From JBARCX01 sp049794535 (GTDB lineage Bacteria > Pseudomonadota > Gammaproteobacteria > Xanthomonadales > Rhodanobacteraceae): 5,384 nucleotides of DNA. Positions within the stretch are counted from its first letter, which is position 1; each line of letters opens with the position of its first letter. This document shows positions 1-5,384 of this stretch, in pieces. The position numbers and the translations under genes are program-made. Location of the stretch: NCBI GenBank assembly GCA_049794535.1, contig JBARCX010000406.1, positions 1 through 5,384 of the forward strand. The letters are read 5' to 3'. The notes beneath the pieces are model-generated. The model was not told the origin of the DNA, searched no databases, and saw nothing but the letters and a program-made list of their open reading frames with translations.

Positions 1-1673
1 AACGCGGCCTCGCTCGTGTACTGGTGATCAACAAGATCGATTTCGAAGGCGCCAAACTCGGCGCACTGGTCGATGCCCTGCGCGAGGAATTCGGCAACGA
101 ATGCCTGCCGGTGAATCTGCCCACGAACGGTGGCAAACACGTACTCGATTGCTTCTTCCACACCAAGGGCGTCACTGACTTCTCATCGTTGGCCGAAGCG
201 CACCAGCGCATCCTTGACCAAGTGGTGGAGATCAACGAGTCCATGATGGGCTCCTATCTCGATGCGGGCGAAGAGGCACTCACACCGCAACAATTGCATG
301 ATGCGTTCGAGCAATGTCTGCGCGAAGGGCACCTGGTGCCGATCTGCTTCGTCAGCGCGCGAACGGGCGCTGGCGTAAATCAACTATTGGAGCTATCGGA
401 CAAACTGCTACCGAATCCTACAGAGGGCAACCCACCACCGTTCCTCAATGCCGATAATGCGCCGCTCGTGGTCAGTGCCGATCCTGCATGGCATGTGATC
501 GCTGATGTGTTCAAGATCATCAACGACCCTTTCGTTGGCAAGCTCGGCGTATTCCGCGTATGGCAAGGCACGGTTCGTCGCGACAGCCAGCTGCTGGTCG
601 ATGATGGCCGCAAGCCATTCAAGGTGGGACACCTGTTCCGGCTCAACGCGAAGACGCATGTCGAGATCGACCAGGCCATTCCTGGCGATATCGCGGCCGT
701 AGCAAAAGTCGAAGAAATCCATTTCGATGCCGTACTGCATGACTCGCACGAGGAAGATCGCATCCACCTCGCACCGATGCACTTCCCGCAGCCCATGTTC
801 GGCCTTGCACTGGAGCCTAAGCACAAAGGCCACGAGCAGAAACTGTCGCAAGCACTAACGCGACTCGCCGAAGAAGATCCCTGCTTCCGCGTCGAGCATC
901 ACAAGGAGTTGAATGAAACCGTGGTACGCGGACTCTCCGAGTTACACCTGAAAGTGATGCTTGATCGCATGAAGGAGCGCTACGGTGTGGAGGTTGTCAC
1001 TCATCCACCGCGCATTGCCTATCGCGAGACCATCGCCAGCGTGGCCGAGGGTCATCATCGTCACAAGAAACAAACCGGCGGTGCTGGCCAGTTCGGCGAG
1101 GTATTTCTGCGCGTCGAACCGCTCGATCGCGGCATCGGCTTTGAGTTTGTCGACGCGGTGAAAGGCGGCGTGATCCCTGGCGCGTTTCTTCCAGCGATCG
1201 AGAAAGGTGTGCGCCAGGCGATGGAGCACGGCGCAATCGCCGGTTACCCGCTACAGGATCTGCGTGTGACCGTCTACGACGGTAAATATCACCCGGTCGA
1301 TTCGAAAGAGGTCGCCTTTGTCAGTGCCGGTAAAAAGGCCTTTCTTGATGCGGTAAGCAAAGCACGGCCGATTGTTCTGGAGCCCATCGTCGATGTTGAA
1401 GTGGCGATACCCGAGGCAAACGTAGGCGATGTTACGGGTGGCTTGGCCGGCAAGCGTGCGCGCATCCTGGGCACGGATACGCAGCGCGGTGGCGAGTTAC
1501 TGATCAAGGCGCAGGCGCCATTAGCTGAACTCACGGACTACCCCACCGAACTGAAAGCGATGACCGGTGGCCGCGGTCGTTACAGCCTTGATCTGAGTCA
1601 CTACGAACCGGTGCCACCACCGGTGCAAAAACAGTTGAGCGAGGCATGGAAACCCAAGCTGGAAGATGACTGA
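1..1673 (+). CDS. Elongation factor G-like translocation GTPase (EF-G2/FusA2-type), 5'-truncated by window edge
   Basis: This is a translational GTPase of the EF-G family, acting in the cytoplasm on the ribosome. The frame is open from the left edge (first whole codon at 3), so the GTG at 24 is internal: it lies just before the G4 motif NKID (nt 30-41). About 120-130 N-terminal residues with the P-loop and switch regions are missing. Numbering from the codon at 24, I see the G5 motif SAR (111-113), domain II with NDPFVGKLGVFRV (167-179), domain III with LAEEDPCFRVE and LSELHLKVMLDRM (281-316), and domain IV with QTGGAGQFGEV (350-360). The YHPVDSKEVAF loop (422-432) and domain V with GDVTGGLAGKRARILG and ELTDYPTELKAMTGGRGRY follow. 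The YH residue at the domain IV tip matches the His needed for translocation in EF-G. The sequence differs from housekeeping FusA at many positions, so I favour the EF-G-like paralogue group. FusA itself is less likely, and a TetM-type protection protein is unlikely. No frameshift is seen. Confidence 0.93.
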   Translation, partial: RGLARVLVINKIDFEGAKLGALVDALREEFGNECLPVNLPTNGGKHVLDCFFHTKGVTDFSSLAEAHQRILDQVVEINESMMGSYLDAGEEALTPQQLHDAFEQCLREGHLVPICFVSARTGAGVNQLLELSDKLLPNPTEGNPPPFLNADNAPLVVSADPAWHVIADVFKIINDPFVGKLGVFRVWQGTVRRDSQLLVDDGRKPFKVGHLFRLNAKTHVEIDQAIPGDIAAVAKVEEIHFDAVLHDSHEEDRIHLAPMHFPQPMFGLALEPKHKGHEQKLSQALTRLAEEDPCFRVEHHKELNETVVRGLSELHLKVMLDRMKERYGVEVVTHPPRIAYRETIASVAEGHHRHKKQTGGAGQFGEVFLRVEPLDRGIGFEFVDAVKGGVIPGAFLPAIEKGVRQAMEHGAIAGYPLQDLRVTVYDGKYHPVDSKEVAFVSAGKKAFLDAVSKARPIVLEPIVDVEVAIPEANVGDVTGGLAGKRARILGTDTQRGGELLIKAQAPLAELTDYPTELKAMTGGRGRYSLDLSHYEPVPPPVQKQLSEAWKPKLEDD

Positions 1674-1751
1674 TTCGCACCTGTAAGGCTTGACCTATCC
1701 AGACTGGGATTTTTCGCCGCTACCCCCATCTGTAGAGCTATGCCTATCTAA

Positions 1752-1768
1752 ATCCCCGTGGGATGTTT
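1752..1768 (+). terminator. Weak candidate terminator after the EF-G-like gene
   Basis: ATCCC (1752-1756) and GGGAT (1760-1764) form a perfect 5-bp hairpin with a 3-base loop. It is followed after one base by four T residues (1766-1769). It lies about 80 bases after the EF-G-like stop codon and before the Gre start. The stem is short and the T tract is brief. It may instead be part of the Gre leader structure, so this is a low-confidence call. Confidence 0.25.
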
Positions 1769-1824
1769 TCTCATGGGGCTGCTTCTATTTGGCGTGGAAG
1801 CACCACCCTACCCACCGCCCCATT

Positions 1825-1830
1825 GGGAGG
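1825..1830 (+). promoter_or_regulatory. Ribosome binding site fixing the Gre-like start at 1836
   Basis: GGGAGG lies 5 bases before the ATG at 1836. The frame is open further upstream to a GTG at 1758, but that start has no comparable site, and the residues it would add do not look like a Gre N terminus. This site decides the start. Confidence 0.8.
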
Positions 1831-1835
1831 ACCGC

Positions 1836-2333
1836 ATGAGCCGAGCCTTCGTCAAAGAGCAGGACGGTAAAGCCGCCGAAGCGCTACCGGACATCCCGCT
1901 TAGTGAACACCCCAATTACGTGACCTCTCAGGGCCTGGTGCAATTACGTGCACGACTGGCCGCCACGCAGGCACGCCTCGACGCGTTGAAAATCTCAGAC
2001 GATGCCATGGCGCAGCTCAACGAACTGGCTGCCATGGAGCGCGAACTGCGATGGCTGGGCGCGCGGGTGGGTGGCGCGATCGAGGTCGATCTGGCGAAGC
2101 AGCCGCATGATCGCGTGGCATTCGGCGCCACGGTGACCGTGGACAGCATCGAGGGAAAGCGGCGCTGGCGCATCGTCGGTGAAGACGAAGGCAACGTCGA
2201 ACACGGCCTCGTCAGTTATGTGTCACCCCTGGCGCAAGCCTTACTAGGCGCACGCGTGGGCGATGAGGTGAACTGGAAACGTCCGGCCGGCGACCTGCTT
2301 ATTGAGGTCATGGCGATCGACTACGTCGACTAA
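1836..2333 (+). CDS. GreA/GreB-family RNA polymerase secondary-channel factor with a short coiled coil
   Basis: A 165-residue cytoplasmic protein of the Gre family. GreA and GreB insert a coiled coil into the RNA polymerase secondary channel and stimulate cleavage of backtracked RNA. The C-terminal FKBP-like Gre domain is clear: FGATVTV (96-102), RIVGEDEGN (112-120), and VSYVSPLAQALLGARVGDEV (126-145). The N terminus has a roughly 28-residue extension beginning MSRAFVKE, then HPNYVTSQGL, and a Leu/Ala/Arg-rich helical hairpin at about 30-80. Two things are odd. From the threonine that opens the hairpin to the FGATV strand there are 67 residues, against 82 in E. coli GreA. The usual acidic tip D-x-x-E with a following NAEY is absent, leaving only D55-D56 near the turn. 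Transcript cleavage may therefore be reduced or lost, so a role like that of Rnk is possible. It is not likely to be GreA itself. Expression may depend on the structured leader upstream. Confidence 0.88.
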   Translation: MSRAFVKEQDGKAAEALPDIPLSEHPNYVTSQGLVQLRARLAATQARLDALKISDDAMAQLNELAAMERELRWLGARVGGAIEVDLAKQPHDRVAFGATVTVDSIEGKRRWRIVGEDEGNVEHGLVSYVSPLAQALLGARVGDEVNWKRPAGDLLIEVMAIDYVD

Positions 2334-2352
2334 GAACCGGCCCCCAAAACGC

Positions 2353-2374
2353 GAGGGCGCCGTGTGACGCCCTC
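2353..2374. terminator. Probable bidirectional terminator between convergent genes
   Basis: GAGGGCG (2353-2359) and CGCCCTC (2368-2374) form a perfect 7-bp GC-rich stem with an 8-base loop. It sits 20 bases after the Gre-like stop codon on the + strand and 6 bases after the SET gene stop codon on the - strand. On the - strand the stem is followed by GCG and then four T residues (complement of 2346-2349). On the + strand only TTAT follows. It is therefore a better terminator for the SET gene, and a modest one for the Gre-like gene. Confidence 0.6.
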
Positions 2375-2380
2375 TTATGA

Positions 2381-2848
2381 TCAGCGCTTGGGCTTAAGCA
2401 AGGTGCCGCAACAATTCGGCGAACCGCAGAGGCAGACCCACAATTTTTTCAGCCGTGCTGTGTGCGGAACATCCAGCGTAATGCCGTAGTCATAGGTCAG
2501 TTCCTCACCGGGCTTGATCTTGCGGATGGCTTCGATGATTACCTTGTCCTTACGCGGGTCGCCACTGGCGCTCTCCTCGATCACAGCACGGCAGTTCGGC
2601 TCGCAACTGTGGTTGATCCAGCGCGCGGTATTGCCCTTGCGATTCGCATCGATGAGGTACTCATCGTTGAGCGTGAACAGGAACGTATGGCCTGTCTCAC
2701 CGCCGTCGCCGTACATCTCGTCGGCCTCGACGTGGGTCATCAACGTGCCCTTGTACTCAATGACTTCATCACCCTTGGCGATAGGCTCAACGGCGAACAC
2801 GCCATTGCCGTGGATGGGAGAGCGGCGGGCTACGATGCGACGGGTCAT
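2381..2848 (-). CDS. Small stand-alone SET-domain protein (predicted S-adenosylmethionine-dependent protein lysine methyltransferase)
   Basis: A 155-residue protein that is almost entirely one SET domain. SET enzymes transfer methyl from S-adenosylmethionine to lysine side chains. Visible motifs are SPIHGNGVFA (10-19, the opening glycine-rich motif), IDANRKGNTARWINHSCEPN (66-85, with the cofactor-binding NHSCxPN at 79-85), and GEELTYDYG (114-122, with the catalytic-region tyrosines). A post-SET motif CLCGSPNC (139-146) has Cys139, Cys141 and Cys146. With Cys82 these can form the family's zinc site beside the substrate channel. No pre-SET, targeting or membrane segment is present, so it is probably cytoplasmic. 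The start is the only ATG available: an in-frame stop lies three codons upstream (2855-2857). No good Shine-Dalgarno site precedes it, which suggests low expression. The substrate is unknown. Neighbours involved in translation and transcription hint at, but do not show, a target in that machinery. Confidence 0.92.
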   Translation of the reverse strand: MTRRIVARRSPIHGNGVFAVEPIAKGDEVIEYKGTLMTHVEADEMYGDGGETGHTFLFTLNDEYLIDANRKGNTARWINHSCEPNCRAVIEESASGDPRKDKVIIEAIRKIKPGEELTYDYGITLDVPHTARLKKLWVCLCGSPNCCGTLLKPKR

Positions 2849-2979
2849 GGGCAGTCAACTGGCACGGATCAATCGCCCATGATGCCCGCTGTAACGCGCC
2901 ATGGGAACCATCATTCAGGCATCCGATCAGATCGCTCCGCCCCGATACCATCGGCCCCACCCTTCCAGCCATGCGGACA

Positions 2980-3007
2980 TTGACGGCTGGCCCGGCTCGG
3001 CTAAGAT
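2980..3007 (+). promoter_or_regulatory. Sigma70-type promoter for the lipoprotein/acyl-CoA dehydrogenase operon
   Basis: A -35 box TTGACG (2980-2985, five of six matches to consensus) and a -10 box TAAGAT (3002-3007, four of six) are separated by 16 bases. The start of transcription would fall near 3013-3015, giving a leader of about 20 bases before the ATG at 3033. The boxes were found by reading, so the call is predictive. It is supported by its position and by the adjacent palindrome. Confidence 0.55.
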
Positions 3008-3023
3008 TCAAACAATCGTTTGA
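3008..3023. promoter_or_regulatory. Palindromic operator candidate of PsrA type (CAAAC-N4-GTTTG)
   Basis: TCAAAC (3008-3013) and GTTTGA (3018-3023) form a perfect 6-bp inverted repeat around AATC. It begins directly after the predicted -10 box and covers the predicted transcription start, a classic repressor position. The core matches the published Pseudomonas PsrA site shape, (G/C)AAAC-N2-4-GTTT(G/C). PsrA is a TetR-family repressor released by long-chain fatty acids, and an acyl-CoA dehydrogenase lies downstream. The left arm would mostly not be transcribed, so a DNA operator is more likely than an RNA hairpin. The identity of the regulator is inferred. Confidence 0.5.
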
Positions 3024-3028
3024 GGTGA
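3022..3028 (+). promoter_or_regulatory. Strong ribosome binding site for the lipoprotein gene
   Basis: GAGGTGA is a full match to the anti-Shine-Dalgarno region and sits 4 bases before the ATG at 3033. Its first two bases overlap the right arm of the palindrome at 3008-3023. Confidence 0.8.
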
Positions 3029-3032
3029 TTTC

Positions 3033-3515
3033 ATGAAGCGACTGCTCCGCTGTATTGCCCTCATCGCACTGGCCGCCGGCCTGGTGGCGTGCGGGCCACC
3101 GCGCAAGAGCGTATTTCCCCCCACGGTGACCATCCAGGAAATGAGCCTGCGGCCGGATGGCCAGTGGCACCTCACCTTGCGCTTCCAAAACAACAGCTAT
3201 GGCGAGATGGATTTCAAATCCATGGACGGCGAACTGCAGGTTGCTGACGGCATGCCGATACGCCTTCACAGCACTTTCGAACTCGATATCCCCGCGTTAG
3301 CCGGTGATGTACTCACGCTCGACGTGCTGCCTACGCCCGAGATGAGCAAAGCACTCGCGGCGATAGCCAACAAAGGCAGCGCCGGTTCGCTGGCTTACAG
3401 CATCCGCGGTAGCGCAGTCGCCAAACCCGAACAAGAAGACAAATCCCGCAGCTTCGATTTCCACGGCAACGACTGGCTCTCGGCCGTGCCTGGCATCGCC
3501 AACACGTATCGCTAA
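3033..3515 (+). CDS. Predicted outer-membrane lipoprotein of unknown function
   Basis: A 160-residue exported lipoprotein. The N terminus MKRLLRC, a hydrophobic stretch IALIALAAGLV (8-18) and a lipobox LVAC with Cys20 form a typical type II signal peptide. The +2 residue is Gly rather than Asp, so sorting to the outer membrane is expected. The mature part (about 140 residues) is predicted to be mostly beta: VTIQEMSLRPDGQWHLTLRFQNNS (about 32-55) and a following amphipathic strand series. This pattern of a tryptophan/leucine strand ending in an Asn-rich turn loosely recalls LEA-14/WHy domains, but I cannot confirm membership. It starts the operon with the acyl-CoA dehydrogenase and has its own strong ribosome site. 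Its control by the palindrome at 3008-3023 suggests a role linked to lipid use or envelope change during growth on fatty acids. That role is inference only. Confidence 0.85.
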   Translation: MKRLLRCIALIALAAGLVACGPPRKSVFPPTVTIQEMSLRPDGQWHLTLRFQNNSYGEMDFKSMDGELQVADGMPIRLHSTFELDIPALAGDVLTLDVLPTPEMSKALAAIANKGSAGSLAYSIRGSAVAKPEQEDKSRSFDFHGNDWLSAVPGIANTYR

Positions 3516-3563
3516 CGACGTTTCGCCGCTTCACGCATCCCTCTGAGCTCACGCATTTATCCG

Positions 3564-3569
3564 AAGGAA
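3564..3569 (+). promoter_or_regulatory. Ribosome binding site for the acyl-CoA dehydrogenase
   Basis: AAGGAA lies 6 bases before the ATG at 3576. The 60-base gap after the lipoprotein stop codon shows no hairpin with a T tract and no convincing separate promoter, which supports co-transcription. Confidence 0.7.
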
Positions 3570-3575
3570 ATCGCT

Positions 3576-5351
3576 ATGACCCTCTACAAGGCCCCACTCG
3601 ACGACCAGCGCTTCGCCCTCTTTGATGTACTGCGCGCCGAAGCCATCCTCACGAAGCTACAGGGCGGTGAAGGCCATACCCGTGATCTGCTCGATGCGGT
3701 GCTGGAAGAAGCCGGCAAACTCAGCGAACAAGTGCTGGCACCCACCAATGCGTCGGGTGACGAGGAAGGCTGCCACTTCGACAAAGCCACTCAGGCAGTC
3801 GCCACGCCGAAGGGCTTCAAGGAAGCGTTTAACCAGTTCTCTGAGGGCGGCTGGGCAGGCCTGACGATGGCCGAACACTTCGGCGGCCAGGCGCTGCCGG
3901 GCGTGCTCGGCACCGCTACCACGGAGCTGTTCCAGAGCGGCAACTTGTCGTGGAGCTTGTATCCGCTGTTGTCGGAAGGCTCCTGCCATGCGCTGGAACT
4001 GCACGGTACTGAGGCTCAGCAACACACCTACCTCAAGCCGATCGTCGAAGGTCGCTGGACCGGCACCATGTGCCTTACCGAGCCACAGGCCGGTTCCGAT
4101 CTCGGCCTGCTGAAGACCCGCGCCGAGCCGGGTGAGAACGACACCTACAAAATCACCGGCACCAAGATTTTCATCAGTGCTGGCGAACACGACCTCACCG
4201 AAAACATCGTTCACCTTGTGCTCGCCCGACTGCCTGATGCACCGGCCGGCAGCCGTGGCATCTCGATGTTCATCGTGCCGAAGTTCAAGATCAACGCAGA
4301 CGGTTCACTCGGTGCACGCAACAACGTCGCTGCCGGTGCGATCGAGCATAAGATGGGCCTACGCGGATCGGCGACCTGCGTGATGAATTTCGACGGCGCC
4401 GAGGGCGTGCTGATCGGACAGCCCAACAAGGGCCTCGCCGCCATGTTCACCATGATGAATGCCGCGCGTCTCGCGGTCGGCGTGCAGGGTCTGGCGCTGT
4501 CTGAGCGCGCACTGCAGAACAGCCTCAACTATGCACGCGAGCGCTTGCAGTCACGTTCATTGTCAGGCCCGAAATTCCCCGACAAACCGGCTGACAACCT
4601 GCTGGTGCAGCCGGACGTACGCCGCATGCTGCTGACCCAGCGCGCCTTCGTCGAAGGTTCGCGTGCCCTCGTGCTCTACACCGCCTTGCAGACGGATATC
4701 GAAGCACGCGCCAGCGATGAAGCCACGCGCCAGCAAGCCGGCGAGCTGGTCGCGTTCCTCATCCCCATCGCCAAGGGTGTCGTCACCGAGCTGGCGCAGG
4801 AGTGCACCAAGGAAGCGCTGCAGGTCTACGGCGGCCACGGCTACATCGCCGAAAACGGTGTGGAGCAATTCGTCCGTGATGCCCGCATCATCACCCTGTA
4901 CGAAGGCACCACGGGCATCCAGGCCGCTGATCTACTGGGTCGTAAAATCCTCCAGTTGCAGGGCGTGGGCTTCAAGCACTTCCTCAAGGAAGTCAGCGCG
5001 TTCTGCCAGCAGCACGCTAGCGACGAGGCCCTGCGCGCACTCATCGGCCCGCTCGCCATCGCGACCAAGAGTTGGGGCGATCTCACCCTGCAGCTCGCCC
5101 AGCGCGTGCAGGCGAATCCGGAAGAACTTGGCGCCGCCGCAAACGACTATCTGTACTACTCCGGCTACGTCACGCTGGCCTACCTGTGGGCGCGCAGCGT
5201 GGTTGCCGCTGAAGCCAGCACGCAATCCGCCGCGTTCAAACAGGCCAAGCGCGATACGGCCGCGTTCTACTTCGCCCGCATTTTGCCGCGCACGTTGATG
5301 CACAAAGCAGCGCTCGAAGCCGGCGTGGTCACCTTGCCGTCCATCGACTGA
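3576..5351 (+). CDS. Long-form acyl-CoA dehydrogenase (FadE/DmdC-like, about 590 residues)
   Basis: A complete 591-residue FAD-dependent acyl-CoA dehydrogenase. It catalyses the first step of beta-oxidation, acyl-CoA to trans-2-enoyl-CoA, passing electrons to electron-transfer flavoprotein. It has the ACDH N-terminal leader (YKAPLDDQRFALFDVL, 4-19). The helical N domain (about 37-158) is followed by the beta middle domain with CLTEPQAGSDLG (166-177) and KMGLRGSATCVMNFD (259-273). The C-terminal helical domain follows, with GGHGYIAENGVEQFVRDARI (419-438) and LYEGTTGIQ (441-449), where Glu443 is the expected catalytic base. An extra C-terminal helical domain (about 462-590) is typical of the long family, which includes Pseudomonas PA0506/PA0508-type FadE enzymes and DmdC. 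Short-chain members of the superfamily are nearer 380-400 residues. Medium- to long-chain acyl-CoA is the likely substrate. DmdC-type 3-methylmercaptopropionyl-CoA cannot be excluded by sequence. All key motifs are intact. Confidence 0.95.
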   Translation: MTLYKAPLDDQRFALFDVLRAEAILTKLQGGEGHTRDLLDAVLEEAGKLSEQVLAPTNASGDEEGCHFDKATQAVATPKGFKEAFNQFSEGGWAGLTMAEHFGGQALPGVLGTATTELFQSGNLSWSLYPLLSEGSCHALELHGTEAQQHTYLKPIVEGRWTGTMCLTEPQAGSDLGLLKTRAEPGENDTYKITGTKIFISAGEHDLTENIVHLVLARLPDAPAGSRGISMFIVPKFKINADGSLGARNNVAAGAIEHKMGLRGSATCVMNFDGAEGVLIGQPNKGLAAMFTMMNAARLAVGVQGLALSERALQNSLNYARERLQSRSLSGPKFPDKPADNLLVQPDVRRMLLTQRAFVEGSRALVLYTALQTDIEARASDEATRQQAGELVAFLIPIAKGVVTELAQECTKEALQVYGGHGYIAENGVEQFVRDARIITLYEGTTGIQAADLLGRKILQLQGVGFKHFLKEVSAFCQQHASDEALRALIGPLAIATKSWGDLTLQLAQRVQANPEELGAAANDYLYYSGYVTLAYLWARSVVAAEASTQSAAFKQAKRDTAAFYFARILPRTLMHKAALEAGVVTLPSID

Positions 5352-5384
5352 GGCAGACGTGAAATCTCGCGCCATGAAGTAAGC

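Noticed and set aside
24..41. GTG at 24 as the true start of the EF-G-like protein
   Set aside because: It lies directly before the G4 motif NKID, and the frame is open to the window edge with EF-G-like residues (RVLV) upstream. The gene is cut by the window.
1690..1720. TTGACC (1690-1695) as the -35 box of a Gre promoter
   Set aside because: No acceptable -10 box is found 15-18 bases downstream. A promoter may exist in this gap but I cannot place it.
1758..1835. N-terminal extension of the Gre-like protein from GTG 1758, with a signal-peptide-like stretch MGCFLMGLLLFGVEA
   Set aside because: There is no ribosome site before the GTG, a strong GGGAGG precedes ATG 1836, and MSRAFVKE is the usual beginning of this family.
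2462..2983. Long + strand open frame of 173 codons opposite the SET gene, and another at 2514-2882
   Set aside because: They are antisense to a gene with unmistakable SET motifs, show no family features, and arise from GC-rich codon bias.
2787..3269. 160-codon - strand open frame across the divergent spacer and the lipoprotein
   Set aside because: It overlaps two supported genes and the promoter region, has no ribosome site, and its translation looks unlike a real protein.
3657..4214. Long - strand open frames inside the acyl-CoA dehydrogenase (also 4932-5375)
   Set aside because: They mirror the codon usage of a complete, motif-rich gene on the + strand and have no independent support.
5352..5384. 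A downstream gene starting at GTG 5359 in the tail
   Set aside because: It reaches a stop codon (5380-5382) after seven codons. No other start, terminator hairpin or ribosome site can be supported in these 33 bases.

Overview
The window is about 60% GC by eye and carries five protein genes with strong Shine-Dalgarno sites on most of them. The gene content (an EF-G-like translocase, a GreA/GreB-type factor starting with MSRAFVKE, a small free-standing SET-domain protein, and a roughly 590-residue acyl-CoA dehydrogenase beginning YKAPL) fits a gammaproteobacterium. My best guess is the Xanthomonadales/Lysobacterales, in the Rhodanobacter/Dyella/Luteibacter neighbourhood. That placement rests on protein resemblance from memory, not on a search. 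No mobile element, tRNA, rRNA or CRISPR array is visible.

Layout. Positions 1-1673 (+) hold the 3' four-fifths of an elongation factor G-like protein whose beginning lies outside the window. After a 162-base gap with possible leader structure comes a Gre-family transcription factor (1836-2333, +). It converges on a SET-domain protein methyltransferase (2381-2848, -), and a hairpin between their stop codons (2353-2374) probably serves as a two-way terminator. A 184-base divergent spacer (2849-3032) follows. It carries a good sigma70-type promoter and, directly after the -10 element, a palindrome of the form CAAAC-N4-GTTTG. This promoter drives a small predicted outer-membrane lipoprotein (3033-3515, +) and, 60 bases later, a long acyl-CoA dehydrogenase (3576-5351, +). 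These two probably form an operon.

How the parts may work together. The left half is information processing: translation elongation, RNA polymerase secondary-channel binding, and protein methylation. The right half is fatty-acid catabolism. The most informative regulatory signal is the palindrome at 3008-3023. It matches the published shape of sites for PsrA, the TetR-family fatty-acid-responsive repressor of Pseudomonas, and it lies over the predicted transcription start of a lipoprotein/acyl-CoA dehydrogenase operon. The window therefore suggests a fatty-acid-induced unit that includes an uncharacterised envelope lipoprotein. Two other points deserve attention. The Gre-like protein has a coiled coil about 15 residues shorter than that of GreA and lacks the usual acidic tip pattern. 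The bacterial SET protein is complete, with its zinc-binding post-SET motif. I see no clearly new multi-gene system.
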